This document shows, one piece after another, positions 9,307-16,694 of a stretch of 26,532 bases of DNA. Under the pieces are notes generated by a model. It worked only from the letters and a program-made list of their open reading frames with translations. It made no database searches and had not been told where the DNA came from. Position 1 is the first letter of the stretch; each line of letters opens with the position of its first letter. The position numbers and the translations under genes were made by a program. Origin of the DNA: JAMOBE01 sp039908285 (GTDB lineage: Bacteria > Pseudomonadota > Alphaproteobacteria > Rhodospirillales > Rhodospirillaceae); contig JAMOBE010000048.1 of NCBI GenBank assembly GCA_039908285.1, forward strand, positions 1 through 26,532, given 5' to 3'.

Positions 9307-10599
9307 ATGAGCTTTAGCGATTACAAGGTGGCCGACATCACGCTTGCGGACTGGGGCCGCAAGGAGATCGCCATCGCCGAGACCGAGATGCCGGGTCTGA
9401 TGGCCCTGCGCGCCGAGTATGGGGCAGCCAAACCCCTGAAGGGGGCGCGCATCGCCGGCTGCCTGCACATGACCATCCAGACCGCCGTCCTGATCGAGAC
9501 CCTGACCGCGCTGGGAGCCACCGTGCGCTGGTCGTCGTGCAACATCTTCTCGACCCAGGACCACGCCGCCTCGGGCGTCGCCGCCGTCGGCGTGCCGGTG
9601 TTCGCCTGGAAGGGCGAGACCGAGGAGGAGTTCTGGTGGTGCATCGAGCAGACCATCATCGCTCCCGATGGCTGGCGCCCCAACATGATCCTCGATGACG
9701 GCGGCGACCTCACCGCCATCATGCACGACAAGTATCCCGAGCTTCTGAAGGACGTGCGCGGCCTGTCGGAGGAAACCACCACCGGCGTGCACCGGCTGTA
9801 TGAAATGGCCCGCAAGGGCGCCTTGAAGGTGCCGGCCTTCAACGTCAACGACAGCGTCACCAAGTCCAAGTTCGACAACCTCTATGGCTGCCGCGAGAGC
9901 CTGGTGGACGGCATCAAGCGGGCGACCGACGTGATGATGGCCGGCAAGGTCGCCGTGGTGTGCGGCTATGGCGACGTGGGCAAGGGCTCGGCCGCCAGCC
10001 TGCGCAGCCAGGGCGCCCGCGTCATGGTCACCGAGGTCGACCCCATCTGCGCCCTGCAGGCGGCCATGGAGGGCTACCAGGTGGTGACCATGGACGACGC
10101 GGCGCCGCTCGGGGACATCTTCGTCACCTGCACCGGCAACGTGGACGTCATCACCCTCGACCACATGCGCCGCATGAAGGACCGGGCCATCGTCTGCAAC
10201 ATCGGCCACTTCGACGCCGAGATCCAGATCGCGGCCCTGCGCAATTACCGCTGGCACAACGTCAAGCCGCAGGTGGATGAGGTGGAGTTCCCCGACGGCC
10301 GGCGGCTCATCGTCCTGGCCGAGGGCCGGCTGGTCAATCTCGGCTGCGCCACCGGTCACCCGAGCTTCGTCATGAGCGCCTCGTTCACCAACCAGGTGCT
10401 GGCGCAGATCGAGCTGTGGACCAACGCCGCCGCCTATGGCAACCAGGTCTACGTGCTGCCGAAGAAGCTGGACGAGAAGGTGGCCCGCCTGCATCTGGAC
10501 AAGCTTGGCGTCCACCTGACCCAGTTGTCGCCAAAGCAGGCGGAGTACATCGGCGTCGCGGTCGAGGGACCGTTCAAGCCGGACCCGTACCGCTACTGA
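9307..10599 (+). CDS. ahcY: S-adenosylhomocysteine hydrolase
   Basis: A 430-residue NAD-dependent enzyme hydrolysing SAH to adenosine and homocysteine, which relieves product inhibition of methyltransferases. Seen: the N-terminal substrate half with 'GCLHMTIQTAVLIETL', 'SSCNIFSTQDHAASGVA' and 'NVNDSVTKSKFDN' (substrate Lys/Asp), the Rossmann NAD site CGYGDVGKGSAASL from residue 219, 'VCNIGHFDAEI', and the C-terminal 'KPDPYRY' whose Lys-Tyr tail completes the NAD site of the neighbouring subunit. The start at 9307 follows CTGGAGCG. The reading frame ends 6 bp before the GTG of the DivL-like kinase, so they form an operon; the same pairing of ahcY with a PAS kinase is, to my knowledge, common in alphaproteobacteria. 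Confidence 0.97.
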   Translation: MSFSDYKVADITLADWGRKEIAIAETEMPGLMALRAEYGAAKPLKGARIAGCLHMTIQTAVLIETLTALGATVRWSSCNIFSTQDHAASGVAAVGVPVFAWKGETEEEFWWCIEQTIIAPDGWRPNMILDDGGDLTAIMHDKYPELLKDVRGLSEETTTGVHRLYEMARKGALKVPAFNVNDSVTKSKFDNLYGCRESLVDGIKRATDVMMAGKVAVVCGYGDVGKGSAASLRSQGARVMVTEVDPICALQAAMEGYQVVTMDDAAPLGDIFVTCTGNVDVITLDHMRRMKDRAIVCNIGHFDAEIQIAALRNYRWHNVKPQVDEVEFPDGRRLIVLAEGRLVNLGCATGHPSFVMSASFTNQVLAQIELWTNAAAYGNQVYVLPKKLDEKVARLHLDKLGVHLTQLSPKQAEYIGVAVEGPFKPDPYRY

Positions 10600-10605
10600 G
10601 CCACC

Positions 10606-13155
10606 GTGGCGGCACTGGCGGTGCTTTCCGCCCTGCCGAGTCCGGCGGGGGTCATGGTGGCGGCATTGGCCGCCGCCGTCACGCCCCCCGTCGACACGGG
10701 GCCTTCGGTGTCGCTGCTGGGCGAGATCCATCCGAGCTGGCTGATCGCCGCCGGAGCGCTGGTGGCCCTGGCCCTGTTCGTCCCCGTGCTGCTGTGGGGA
10801 CGCCACCGCCTGGCCGCCGCCGAGGCGCAGCGGATCGACCTTGAGGTGAGTCTCCTCCGCCTGGAGGAGATGCTGACCATCGCCCCCGACGGGTACTACT
10901 GCTGGCGCTATCGCCGCGATGGGTCGGCCTGGGGTGAGGACTGTTCGCGGCGGCTCGCCGTGCTGCTGGGGCTGACCGGCGGCACGGGGTCACGCTTCGC
11001 CGACGTGCTGGCCAGTCTGGACCCCTCCTCGGTGCCGGTCCTGACCGAGGCCGTGAAACGACTGCGGGCCGACGGCACCGCGTTCGACATCGACCTCTCC
11101 GCCCACGATGGCGACCGGCACATCCTGGCCATCGGCATCCGTTCCGAGACCGACGACGGACTGCCGCTCGCCGATGTGGTGTGGATGCGCGACATCACCG
11201 AGGCCGCGCGGGCGGTCACCCATGCCGGGGACCTGGCCGACGACCTGGAGCTGGAGCGCAACTGGCTGCGGGCGCTGATCGACGCCCTGCCGGCGCCTGT
11301 GTGGCTGCGCGACGACACCCTGTCCCTCACCTTCTGCAACCGCGCCTATGCCGCCGCGGTGGAGGCGCCAACTGTCGAGGAGGCGGTGGCCGGCGCCCGC
11401 GAACTGGCTCAGGGGCCGGCGGTGCGCCAGGTGCGCGCCCTGGCGGCGCTGGCCCGGGCCTCCGATGGACCGCGCACCGAGACCTGCCACCTGGTGATCG
11501 GCGGCGCGCGGCGGCTGATGGCGGTGACCGAGGGCCCGGTCGACATCGGCGGCGGCGCGTCGGGCGAAAACCGCTACACCGCTGGCATGGCCGTCGACGT
11601 GACCCGGGTCGAGGAGGTGGAGGGCGAGCTGTCCCGCCACGTCGCCGCCCAGGCCAACGTGCTGGAAAAGCTGGCGACGGCCATCGCCATCTTCGGCGCC
11701 GACACCCGTCTTGGCTTCCACAACACCGCCTTCAGCCGGCTGTGGCGGCTGGACGCGGAGTGGCTCGCCCTTGCCCCCAGCTATTCGGACGTCCTCGAGC
11801 GCCTGCGCGAGGAGCGCCGCCTGCCGGAGGTTCCCGACTTCCCGGCCTTCAAGAAGCTGGAACTGGGCCGCTTCACCTCGCTCATCGACTCGGTCGAGGA
11901 CCTGATGCACCTTCCCGACGGCTCGACCCTGCGGCGGGTGCTGTCGCCCCATCCCCTGGGCGGGCTGCAATGCACCTATGAGGACGTCACCGACCGGCTG
12001 GCGCTGGAGCGCTCCTACAACACCCTGATCGCCGTCCAGCGGGAGACCCTCGACCACCTGCGCGAGGCGGTGGCGGTGTTCGGCGCCGATGGACGGCTGC
12101 GCCTCTATAACCCGGCCTATGTGGCGCTGTGGAACCACCAGATCGAGGAACTGACCGGCGAGCCCCGGCTCGGCGACCTGCTGGACACCTATTGGCCGTT
12201 TTTCGCCGGAGTCGCCGACTGGCCGGCGTTCAAGACGGAGATGCTGGGGCTCCTGACCGACCGCACCCCGCGCGACGGCCGCATCGCCCGCTCCGACGGC
12301 TCGATCCTCTATTACGCCAGCTATCCGCTGCCGGATGGCGGCGAGATGGTGACCTACCAGGACGTGTCGGACTCGGTGCGGGTGGAGCGGGCCCTGGTGG
12401 AGCGCAACGAGGCCCTGCGCGCCGCCAACCGCCTGCGCACCGAGTTCATCGCCAACATCTCCTGCGAGGTGCGCACGCCGCTGACCGCGCTGGTGGACCT
12501 GGCCGAGGTCCTGGGCAGCGAGGTGTTCGGCGTCCTCGAGGGCCGTCAGAAGGACTACGCCCTGGAGATCGCCACGTCGGCAAAGGGACTGGTGACCCTG
12601 ATCGACGACATCATCGACCTGGCCAGCGTCGAGGCCGGCGAGCCCGCCCTGGAACTGGATGCCTTCGACATCCGCGGCCTGCTGGACGGGGTGGTGGCCC
12701 TGACCCGCGAGCGGGTGCGGACGCAGGGGCTGGTGCTGATCGTCGACTGCCCCGCCGATGCCGGCTGGATGATCGGCGACGCCCGCCGCATCAAGCAGGT
12801 GCTGTTCACCCTGGTGGGCAACGCCGTCAAGTACACCGAGAGCGGTGGGCGGATCACCCTGGCGGGCGGCCGGGACGGGGACGATGTGGTCTTCACCGTC
12901 GCCGACACCGGCGTCGGCATTTCCCTCGCCGATCAATCCGACCTGGCCGGTGACGGCGGACGGGAGGGGACCGGTCGAAGGGGGAGCGGGGACGGCTTCG
13001 AGGTCGGTGTCGGCCTGTCGCTGGTCAGAAGCTTCGTCGAACTACACGGCGGTCGGGTGGAACTGCGCTCGGCCGCTGGCGAAGGCACCACCGTCACCTG
13101 TCGCATCCCGGCCGGCGGCGGCCTGGACCCGGTGTTCACCCTGGGGGAAGTGTGA
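10606..13155 (+). CDS. divL: DivL-like multi-PAS membrane histidine-kinase homologue with Cys at the phospho-acceptor site
   Basis: An 849-residue protein. A hydrophobic stretch (1-26) and a clear membrane segment (about 45-64, WLIAAGALVALALFVPVLLW) anchor it; several PAS-like domains follow (about 85-195, 220-340, 345-460 and 475-590), then a dimerisation helix and an HATPase domain. The H-box reads FIANISCEVRTPL, with Cys620 where sensor kinases have His. N-box 'LVGNAVKYT' (Asn739), G1 'VADTGVGI' (765-772) and G2 'GVGLSLV' (801-807) are kept, so ATP binding is probably retained. Caulobacter DivL has Tyr at this site, one membrane segment and several PAS domains, and controls the CckA-ChpT-CtrA relay. 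The position after ahcY, the architecture and the missing His support DivL; the name is an inference. GTG at 10606 is taken as start; an in-frame ATG at 10654 is an alternative that would remove the first hydrophobic residues. Confidence 0.85.
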   Translation: MAALAVLSALPSPAGVMVAALAAAVTPPVDTGPSVSLLGEIHPSWLIAAGALVALALFVPVLLWGRHRLAAAEAQRIDLEVSLLRLEEMLTIAPDGYYCWRYRRDGSAWGEDCSRRLAVLLGLTGGTGSRFADVLASLDPSSVPVLTEAVKRLRADGTAFDIDLSAHDGDRHILAIGIRSETDDGLPLADVVWMRDITEAARAVTHAGDLADDLELERNWLRALIDALPAPVWLRDDTLSLTFCNRAYAAAVEAPTVEEAVAGARELAQGPAVRQVRALAALARASDGPRTETCHLVIGGARRLMAVTEGPVDIGGGASGENRYTAGMAVDVTRVEEVEGELSRHVAAQANVLEKLATAIAIFGADTRLGFHNTAFSRLWRLDAEWLALAPSYSDVLERLREERRLPEVPDFPAFKKLELGRFTSLIDSVEDLMHLPDGSTLRRVLSPHPLGGLQCTYEDVTDRLALERSYNTLIAVQRETLDHLREAVAVFGADGRLRLYNPAYVALWNHQIEELTGEPRLGDLLDTYWPFFAGVADWPAFKTEMLGLLTDRTPRDGRIARSDGSILYYASYPLPDGGEMVTYQDVSDSVRVERALVERNEALRAANRLRTEFIANISCEVRTPLTALVDLAEVLGSEVFGVLEGRQKDYALEIATSAKGLVTLIDDIIDLASVEAGEPALELDAFDIRGLLDGVVALTRERVRTQGLVLIVDCPADAGWMIGDARRIKQVLFTLVGNAVKYTESGGRITLAGGRDGDDVVFTVADTGVGISLADQSDLAGDGGREGTGRRGSGDGFEVGVGLSLVRSFVELHGGRVELRSAAGEGTTVTCRIPAGGGLDPVFTLGEV

Positions 13156-13209
13156 CGGACGGAGAGACAGCCGGTCTCAGCGGCTGAAAATGTCTTCGGC
13201 CCCCTTACT

Positions 13210-13235
13210 CCCTCTCCCCCTCGAGGGGGAGAGGG
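13210..13235. repeat. C/G-rich palindromic element, copy D
   Basis: A perfect 26-nt palindrome, CCCTCTCCCCCTC then GAGGGGGAGAGGG, 55 bp after the DivL-like stop, followed by CCGGGGTGAGGGGGTGGGGC. It is inverted relative to copy E, 17 bp further on, so the two form a head-to-head pair between convergent genes and may act as a two-way transcription stop. Confidence 0.7.
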
Positions 13236-13251
13236 CCGGGGTGAGGGGGTG

Positions 13252-13334
13252 GGGCAACCGGCAGGGTCTTTGGGGCTTCACTCCCCGCTCACCCAACCCT
13301 CTCCCCCCGGAAGAGGGGGGAGAGGGCTATTGAT
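13252..13334. repeat. C/G-rich palindromic element, copy E (long form)
   Basis: Contains GGGCAACCGGC (13252-13262), GGCTTCACTCCC (13274-13285), CTCACCCAACCCTCTCC (from 13288) and the hairpin right arm ending GAGAGGGCTATTGAT. Boxes one and three are shared in the same order and spacing with copy A; GGCTTCACTCCC is the reverse complement of 103-114. It ends 5 bp before the Nudix gene stop. Confidence 0.7.
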
Positions 13335-13338
13335 GAAC

Positions 13339-13950
13339 TCAGCCCCAGCGCTGGCGCAGCATGTCGCGGTTGAGGGCGAACCACTGGACGGCGATGACGG
13401 TGGCGCTGTTCAGAAGCTCGCCACGGTGGAGCATGGCCAGCACCTCGTCGGCGGGGATGACCGTCACCCGGATATCCTCGCCCTCGGCGGCCAGGCCGTG
13501 GATGCCGCCCACCCCGGTGGAGTCGACCCGACCGCAGAAGACATGGACGCTCTCCGTGGCCCCGCCCGGACTCACCAGGTAGTAGCAGGCGGGGATCAGG
13601 TCGGTGACCACGCATCCCGCCTCCTCGTTCGCCTCCCGCCGGGCCACGTCCTCGGGCGTCTCTCCCTCCTCGACGATGCCGGCGACGATCTCCGCCAGCC
13701 AGGGCTCCAGCCCCGCCGCCAGCGCCCCGATGCGGAACTGGTGGATCATCACCAGGGCATCGCGGGCCGGGTCGTAGAGCAGGATGGCGACCGCGTGGCC
13801 GCGCTCGAACAGCTCGCGCATGACCTCGCCGCTCCAGCCGCCGGCATGCAGCCGGTGACGCAGCCGGTAGCGGTCGATGCGGAAATAGCCCTGATAGACG
13901 GTCTCGCGCTCGATGACGGTCACGTCGTCCCGGGTCAGGCGGTCGGTCAT
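13339..13950 (-). CDS. nudF: Nudix hydrolase, ADP-ribose pyrophosphatase type
   Basis: A 203-residue protein, close to E. coli NudF (209). The Nudix box G-x5-E-x7-RE-x2-EE-x-G is exact at residues 91-112: G91, E97, R105-E106, E109-E110, G112. An N-terminal beta domain (VYQGYFRIDRYRLRHRL) and 'AVAILLYDPARDALVMIHQFRIGA' match the dimeric ADP-ribose pyrophosphatase subfamily (TIGR00052-like), which cleaves ADP-ribose to AMP and ribose 5-phosphate. 'GGATESVHVFCGRVD' is the downstream loop with the catalytic Glu typical of this group. ATG at 13950 has GGGAGA 6 nt upstream. Substrate could be another nucleotide sugar. It faces the DivL-like gene tail to tail, and its 5' side borders the 57-nt palindrome element. 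Confidence 0.9.
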   Translation of the reverse strand: MTDRLTRDDVTVIERETVYQGYFRIDRYRLRHRLHAGGWSGEVMRELFERGHAVAILLYDPARDALVMIHQFRIGALAAGLEPWLAEIVAGIVEEGETPEDVARREANEEAGCVVTDLIPACYYLVSPGGATESVHVFCGRVDSTGVGGIHGLAAEGEDIRVTVIPADEVLAMLHRGELLNSATVIAVQWFALNRDMLRQRWG

Positions 13951-13984
13951 GGGGTGTCTCCCGAGCAGCCTATCGCGGCCGTTG

Positions 13985-14062
13985 GCCGCAACCAAAAAAG
14001 GAGTCGTACTGCTGACCCCGAGAATCTTCGCGGCGCGCGAAGATTCTCGGGGTCAGTAGTAC
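13985..14062 (+). repeat. Long-palindrome element E1 (57-nt hairpin plus conserved 5' flank)
   Basis: A 27-nt arm (14006-14032), 3-nt centre and 27-nt arm (14036-14062) pair throughout; the only imperfect pair is G14011 with T14057, a G-U wobble if transcribed on the plus strand. The 5' flank GCCGCAACCAAAAA (13985-13998) followed by AGGAGTC is shared with element E2 at 17893-17968. The two palindromes have the same length and 42 of 57 identical positions, and the differences are almost all paired. GGAG just before the hairpin recalls the tetranucleotide at the foot of REP hairpins recognised by RAYT (REP-associated) transposases; no such gene is in the window. Confidence 0.8.
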
Positions 14063-14139
14063 AGGGTGCCGTCGTCGGTGTGCACCACCGCGGCCCCGAT
14101 GTCGGCGAAACTCATTCCCTCCTGGTGCTCCCAGCGCAT
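14053..14139 (-). CDS. Possible 28-residue mini-ORF or gene remnant overlapping the CopD-like stop
   Basis: The CopD-like stop and an ATG share one base (TGATG at 14141-14137), and the frame runs 28 codons, MRWEHQEGMSFADIGAAVV, then a short tail ending in LYY, to a TGA inside the 57-nt palindrome. The segment 'FADIGAAVVHTDDGTLYY' looks protein-like and recalls, weakly, the C-terminal 'IGVGV...DGTLYWTQVF' of CAP/SCP-like extracellular proteins. It could be a coupled small protein or the remnant of a gene cut by the palindrome element. Not recognised with confidence. Confidence 0.3.
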   Translation of the reverse strand: MRWEHQEGMSFADIGAAVVHTDDGTLYY

Positions 14140-14591
14140 CAGAAGGTCCGTCCGGCGGCACCGATGGCCGACGTCAGCAGGCCAAGGGCCAGATTGACGG
14201 TGACGATGCGGCGGATGGTGGCCTGATGACCGGCGGCGCCCGGCAGGTCGCCGGCGGCAAGGGCGGCCATGAACCGGGGATAGGGCACGCAGTACAGCAG
14301 CACGAACAGGCCCATCATCACCGTCGCCGTGCCCATCATCGCCATGACGTGAATCTGCATGTCGAAAAGACCGGTGGTGAGGAAGATGGCGCCATATCCG
14401 GTGACGGTGAGGACGATGACCGCTGCCCACACCCAGGCGAAGAAGCGGGGGAACACCCGGCTCCACAGCTCAAGCCGGTCCTTCGGTGTCATCGGTCCGA
14501 CGGCCGGACGCAGGACCATGTGGGCGAAGAACATGCCGCCCACCCAGATGACGGCGGCCAGCGTGTGCAGGCCGATGGCGAGGGGGAGCAT
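14139..14591 (-). CDS. CopD-domain-like inner membrane protein
   Basis: A 150-residue membrane protein with four predicted helices: 'LAIGLHTLAAVIWVGGMFFA', 'FFAWVWAAVIVLTVTGYGAI', 'HVMAMMGTATVMMGLFVLL' and 'IVTVNLALGLLTSAIGAAG'. The His in the first helix (GLHTLAAVIWVGG) and another in the third (QIHVMAMMG) are in the positions typical of CopD/DUF2269-like proteins, where they may bind heme or metal; substrate is unknown. GGAGGG lies upstream of the ATG. It begins 15 bp after the ParA-like stop, so the two are likely one transcript. No copper-resistance partner is seen. Confidence 0.8.
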   Translation of the reverse strand: MLPLAIGLHTLAAVIWVGGMFFAHMVLRPAVGPMTPKDRLELWSRVFPRFFAWVWAAVIVLTVTGYGAIFLTTGLFDMQIHVMAMMGTATVMMGLFVLLYCVPYPRFMAALAAGDLPGAAGHQATIRRIVTVNLALGLLTSAIGAAGRTF

Positions 14592-14606
14592 TCCACGGCC
14601 CTCCGG

Positions 14607-15242
14607 CTACCGGCGCACCGAGGCCGATATTTCATCGGCGAGGGCGATGATCTCGGCGGCGGCGGTGCTGCCGTGGCTGGTCTCGACCACGCCCTTGCCC
14701 TCCATCATGCTGGAGGCATAGGCCATGCGATTGCCGAGCCTCGTCCCCGCCACCGGCATGCCGTCGGCGGCGATGGCCGCCAGCACCGTCTCGGGCAGCT
14801 TTCCCCGCGGCGGCATGCGGTTGATGACCAGCAGAATGCTGCGCTTCTCCTTGCCGGCGATGTCGATGGTGGGGCGGGTGGCCCACAGGTCCATGGGACT
14901 CGGCTGTACCGGCACCACCACCAGATCCCCGGCCCGGATGGCGGTGCGGGCCTCGGTCTCGGCGTGGGGTGGGCTGTCGATGATGATGTAGTCGTAGCGC
15001 CGCCGCAGCCGGTCAAGCTCGGTGCCGAGCCGCCAGCCGGGAACGTCGCTGAGGTGCATGTTGCCGGTGCTGCCGCCCAGAGCCTTCTCCCGCACCTTGT
15101 ACCAGGCGGCAAGGCTGCCCTGAGGGTCGATGTCGACCAGGGCGACGGAATTGGCCCTGGCCCATGTAACCGCAAGCTGCGCTGCCAAGGTCGTCTTTCC
15201 TGCGCCACCCTTCTGCTGCGCAACGGTGATGACGGTCGCCAT
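14607..15242 (-). CDS. Orphan ParA/MinD-family ATPase
   Basis: A 211-residue ATPase with the deviant Walker A KGGAGKTT (residues 11-18, signature Lys11), Walker A' 'ALVDIDPQGSLAAW' and Walker B 'YDYIIIDSPPH'. Short length and lack of an N-terminal HTH put it with small type Ib/orphan ParAs that position plasmids, chemoreceptors or other cargo by dynamic binding to the nucleoid. No parB-like gene or centromere-like repeats are visible next to it, and it is not the chromosomal parA (usually about 260 residues, with parB). Start at 15242 follows GGGGGAGA. Downstream are the CopD-like gene and the mini-ORF. The cargo cannot be read from the sequence. Confidence 0.9.
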   Translation of the reverse strand: MATVITVAQQKGGAGKTTLAAQLAVTWARANSVALVDIDPQGSLAAWYKVREKALGGSTGNMHLSDVPGWRLGTELDRLRRRYDYIIIDSPPHAETEARTAIRAGDLVVVPVQPSPMDLWATRPTIDIAGKEKRSILLVINRMPPRGKLPETVLAAIAADGMPVAGTRLGNRMAYASSMMEGKGVVETSHGSTAAAEIIALADEISASVRR

Positions 15243-15276
15243 CAAGGTTCTCCCCCGGTCTGGTATGTCTCCCGAC

Positions 15277-15304
15277 AAGCTACGCGATTTCCGGCTTTTT
15301 ACAA
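15277..15304 (-). promoter_or_regulatory. Possible promoter of the ParA-like gene
   Basis: On the minus strand TTGTAA (15304-15299) and TAGCTT (15282-15277) are 16 bp apart in the 78-bp gap after the TPR gene. The -10 match is modest. It would give a leader of about 30 nt. Confidence 0.3.
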
Positions 15305-15320
15305 CAGGAACCGGAGTCGT

Positions 15321-16694
15321 TCAGTCTCGTCGTGGGCTGTCGGCACGCTGGGACAGGGCGGCGGCGGCGCGGGTGAAGACCTCGTCCCAGTCGCCGGCGG
15401 TGCGCTGGCGGAAGAATCGCATGGTCGGGTACCATGGGCTGTCATCGCGCTCGTTCAGCCACAGCCAGTGGGAGCCGAAGCTCAGCAGCACCCACACCGG
15501 CCGCGCCAGTGCCCCCGCCAGGTGGGCGACGGCGCTGTCGGTCATCAGCACCAGGTCGAGTCTCTCCACCGCCGCGGCGGTGTCGGCGAAGTCGGCGATG
15601 AGGGGGGAAAGGTCGATGAGGCGGGGATCGTCCCGGAACGGCGCCAGCTCGGCCTCGGGTGGTCCCTTCTGCAGGCTGTAGAGCAGCACCTCCGGCAGGG
15701 CGAAGTGATGCAGGAAGCGGTCGATGGTCGTCGCCCGCGCCCAGTTGAGGCGAAAGGTGGTGCTGCCCGACCAGACGATGCCCACTTTCAGCCGCGACCC
15801 GGCGGCGGCCATGGCCTTGTCGAACTTCGCCGCCCGGTCCGGCGGCGGGCTGAGATAGGGGACCGACGCCGGCACCGCGGCGAGGGACTCGACGAACACC
15901 CGCGGCAGGCCGAGAATCGACAGGTGCCTGTCGAAGGGCGGCAGGGGCGCGCCCTTGGCCACCACCTCATCCACCTCGGGAAGCCTCTCGATGAGGGGAA
16001 TCAGGGAGGGCTGGCACTCCACCACCAGCGTGCCGCCCAGCGCCTTGACGGCCGGCAGGAAGCGGGCGCACTGAATCGTGTCGCCGAAGCCCTGTTCGCA
16101 GTGGACGAGCAGCCGCCGGTCGGGATAGGGGCGGCCGTTCCAGTGGGGCTCCGGGAAGGCGCGCGGCGGATTCTCCGGCAGCTTCCAGCGCACCTCGTAG
16201 GCCCGCCAGCCACGGCGATAGTCGCCAAGCTGCAGCAGCATCCGCGCCCGGTCCCAGGCCAGCATCACGTGGCCGGGGTTGAGGGCCAGGGCCTCCTCGT
16301 AGCAGTCGAGCGCTTCCTCCGACCGGCCGGCGAAGGCCAGGGCAATGCCCAGGTTGTAGATGAAATCTGGCACCCGTGGCGCCAGATCCACGGCCGTGCG
16401 GTGGGCGGCGATGGCCTCCTCGACGTTCAGATTGTCTTTGAGCGCATTGCCGAGATTGCTGTAGCCGACGGCGAAGCCGGGCTCGAGGGCGATGGCCCGG
16501 CGATAGCAGGCGATGGCCTCGGGCAGCCGCCGCAGCACCCTGAGGACGATGCCGAGGCCATTGAGGTAGACGGCGGACCGGGGCTCCGCCTCCACCGCTC
16601 CGGCGAACCACGGCAGGGCCTCCGCAGGCTGACCGGCGCGATGGAGTTCGATGCCCCGCTCGAACCGCGCCTGCGCCGAAACATCCGCTGGCAT
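15321..16694 (-). CDS. TPR protein with C-terminal glycosyltransferase-like (GT9/GT41-type) domain
   Basis: A 457-residue protein. The first about 165 residues hold four or five TPR units of the 34-residue kind ('GIELHRAGQPAEALPWF', 'LPEAIACYRRAIALEPGFA', 'VEEAIAAHRTAVDLAP', 'SEEALDCYEEALALNPGH'). The rest resembles the glycosyltransferase-9 fold: 'RLLVHCEQGFGDTIQCARF' near the domain start, 'LKVGIVWSGSTTF', and 'LVLMTDSAVAHLAGALARPV' where the nucleotide-sugar site is expected, followed by 'WLNERDDSPWYPTMRFFRQ'. Such proteins are common in alphaproteobacteria and often sit by flagellar or surface-polysaccharide genes; target unknown. It overlaps the channel stop by one base (TGATG), so the two are translationally coupled. 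Confidence 0.85.
   Translation of the reverse strand: MPADVSAQARFERGIELHRAGQPAEALPWFAGAVEAEPRSAVYLNGLGIVLRVLRRLPEAIACYRRAIALEPGFAVGYSNLGNALKDNLNVEEAIAAHRTAVDLAPRVPDFIYNLGIALAFAGRSEEALDCYEEALALNPGHVMLAWDRARMLLQLGDYRRGWRAYEVRWKLPENPPRAFPEPHWNGRPYPDRRLLVHCEQGFGDTIQCARFLPAVKALGGTLVVECQPSLIPLIERLPEVDEVVAKGAPLPPFDRHLSILGLPRVFVESLAAVPASVPYLSPPPDRAAKFDKAMAAAGSRLKVGIVWSGSTTFRLNWARATTIDRFLHHFALPEVLLYSLQKGPPEAELAPFRDDPRLIDLSPLIADFADTAAAVERLDLVLMTDSAVAHLAGALARPVWVLLSFGSHWLWLNERDDSPWYPTMRFFRQRTAGDWDEVFTRAAAALSQRADSPRRD

Noticed and set aside
10990..12936. 648-codon frame antisense to the DivL-like kinase
   Set aside because: Same codon-bias shadow; the sense strand has clear PAS/HATPase motifs.
13970..14161. 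Minus-strand frame reading through palindrome E1
   Set aside because: It is dictated by the palindrome and its flanks and carries no domain; only the short TGATG-coupled frame was kept, at low confidence.
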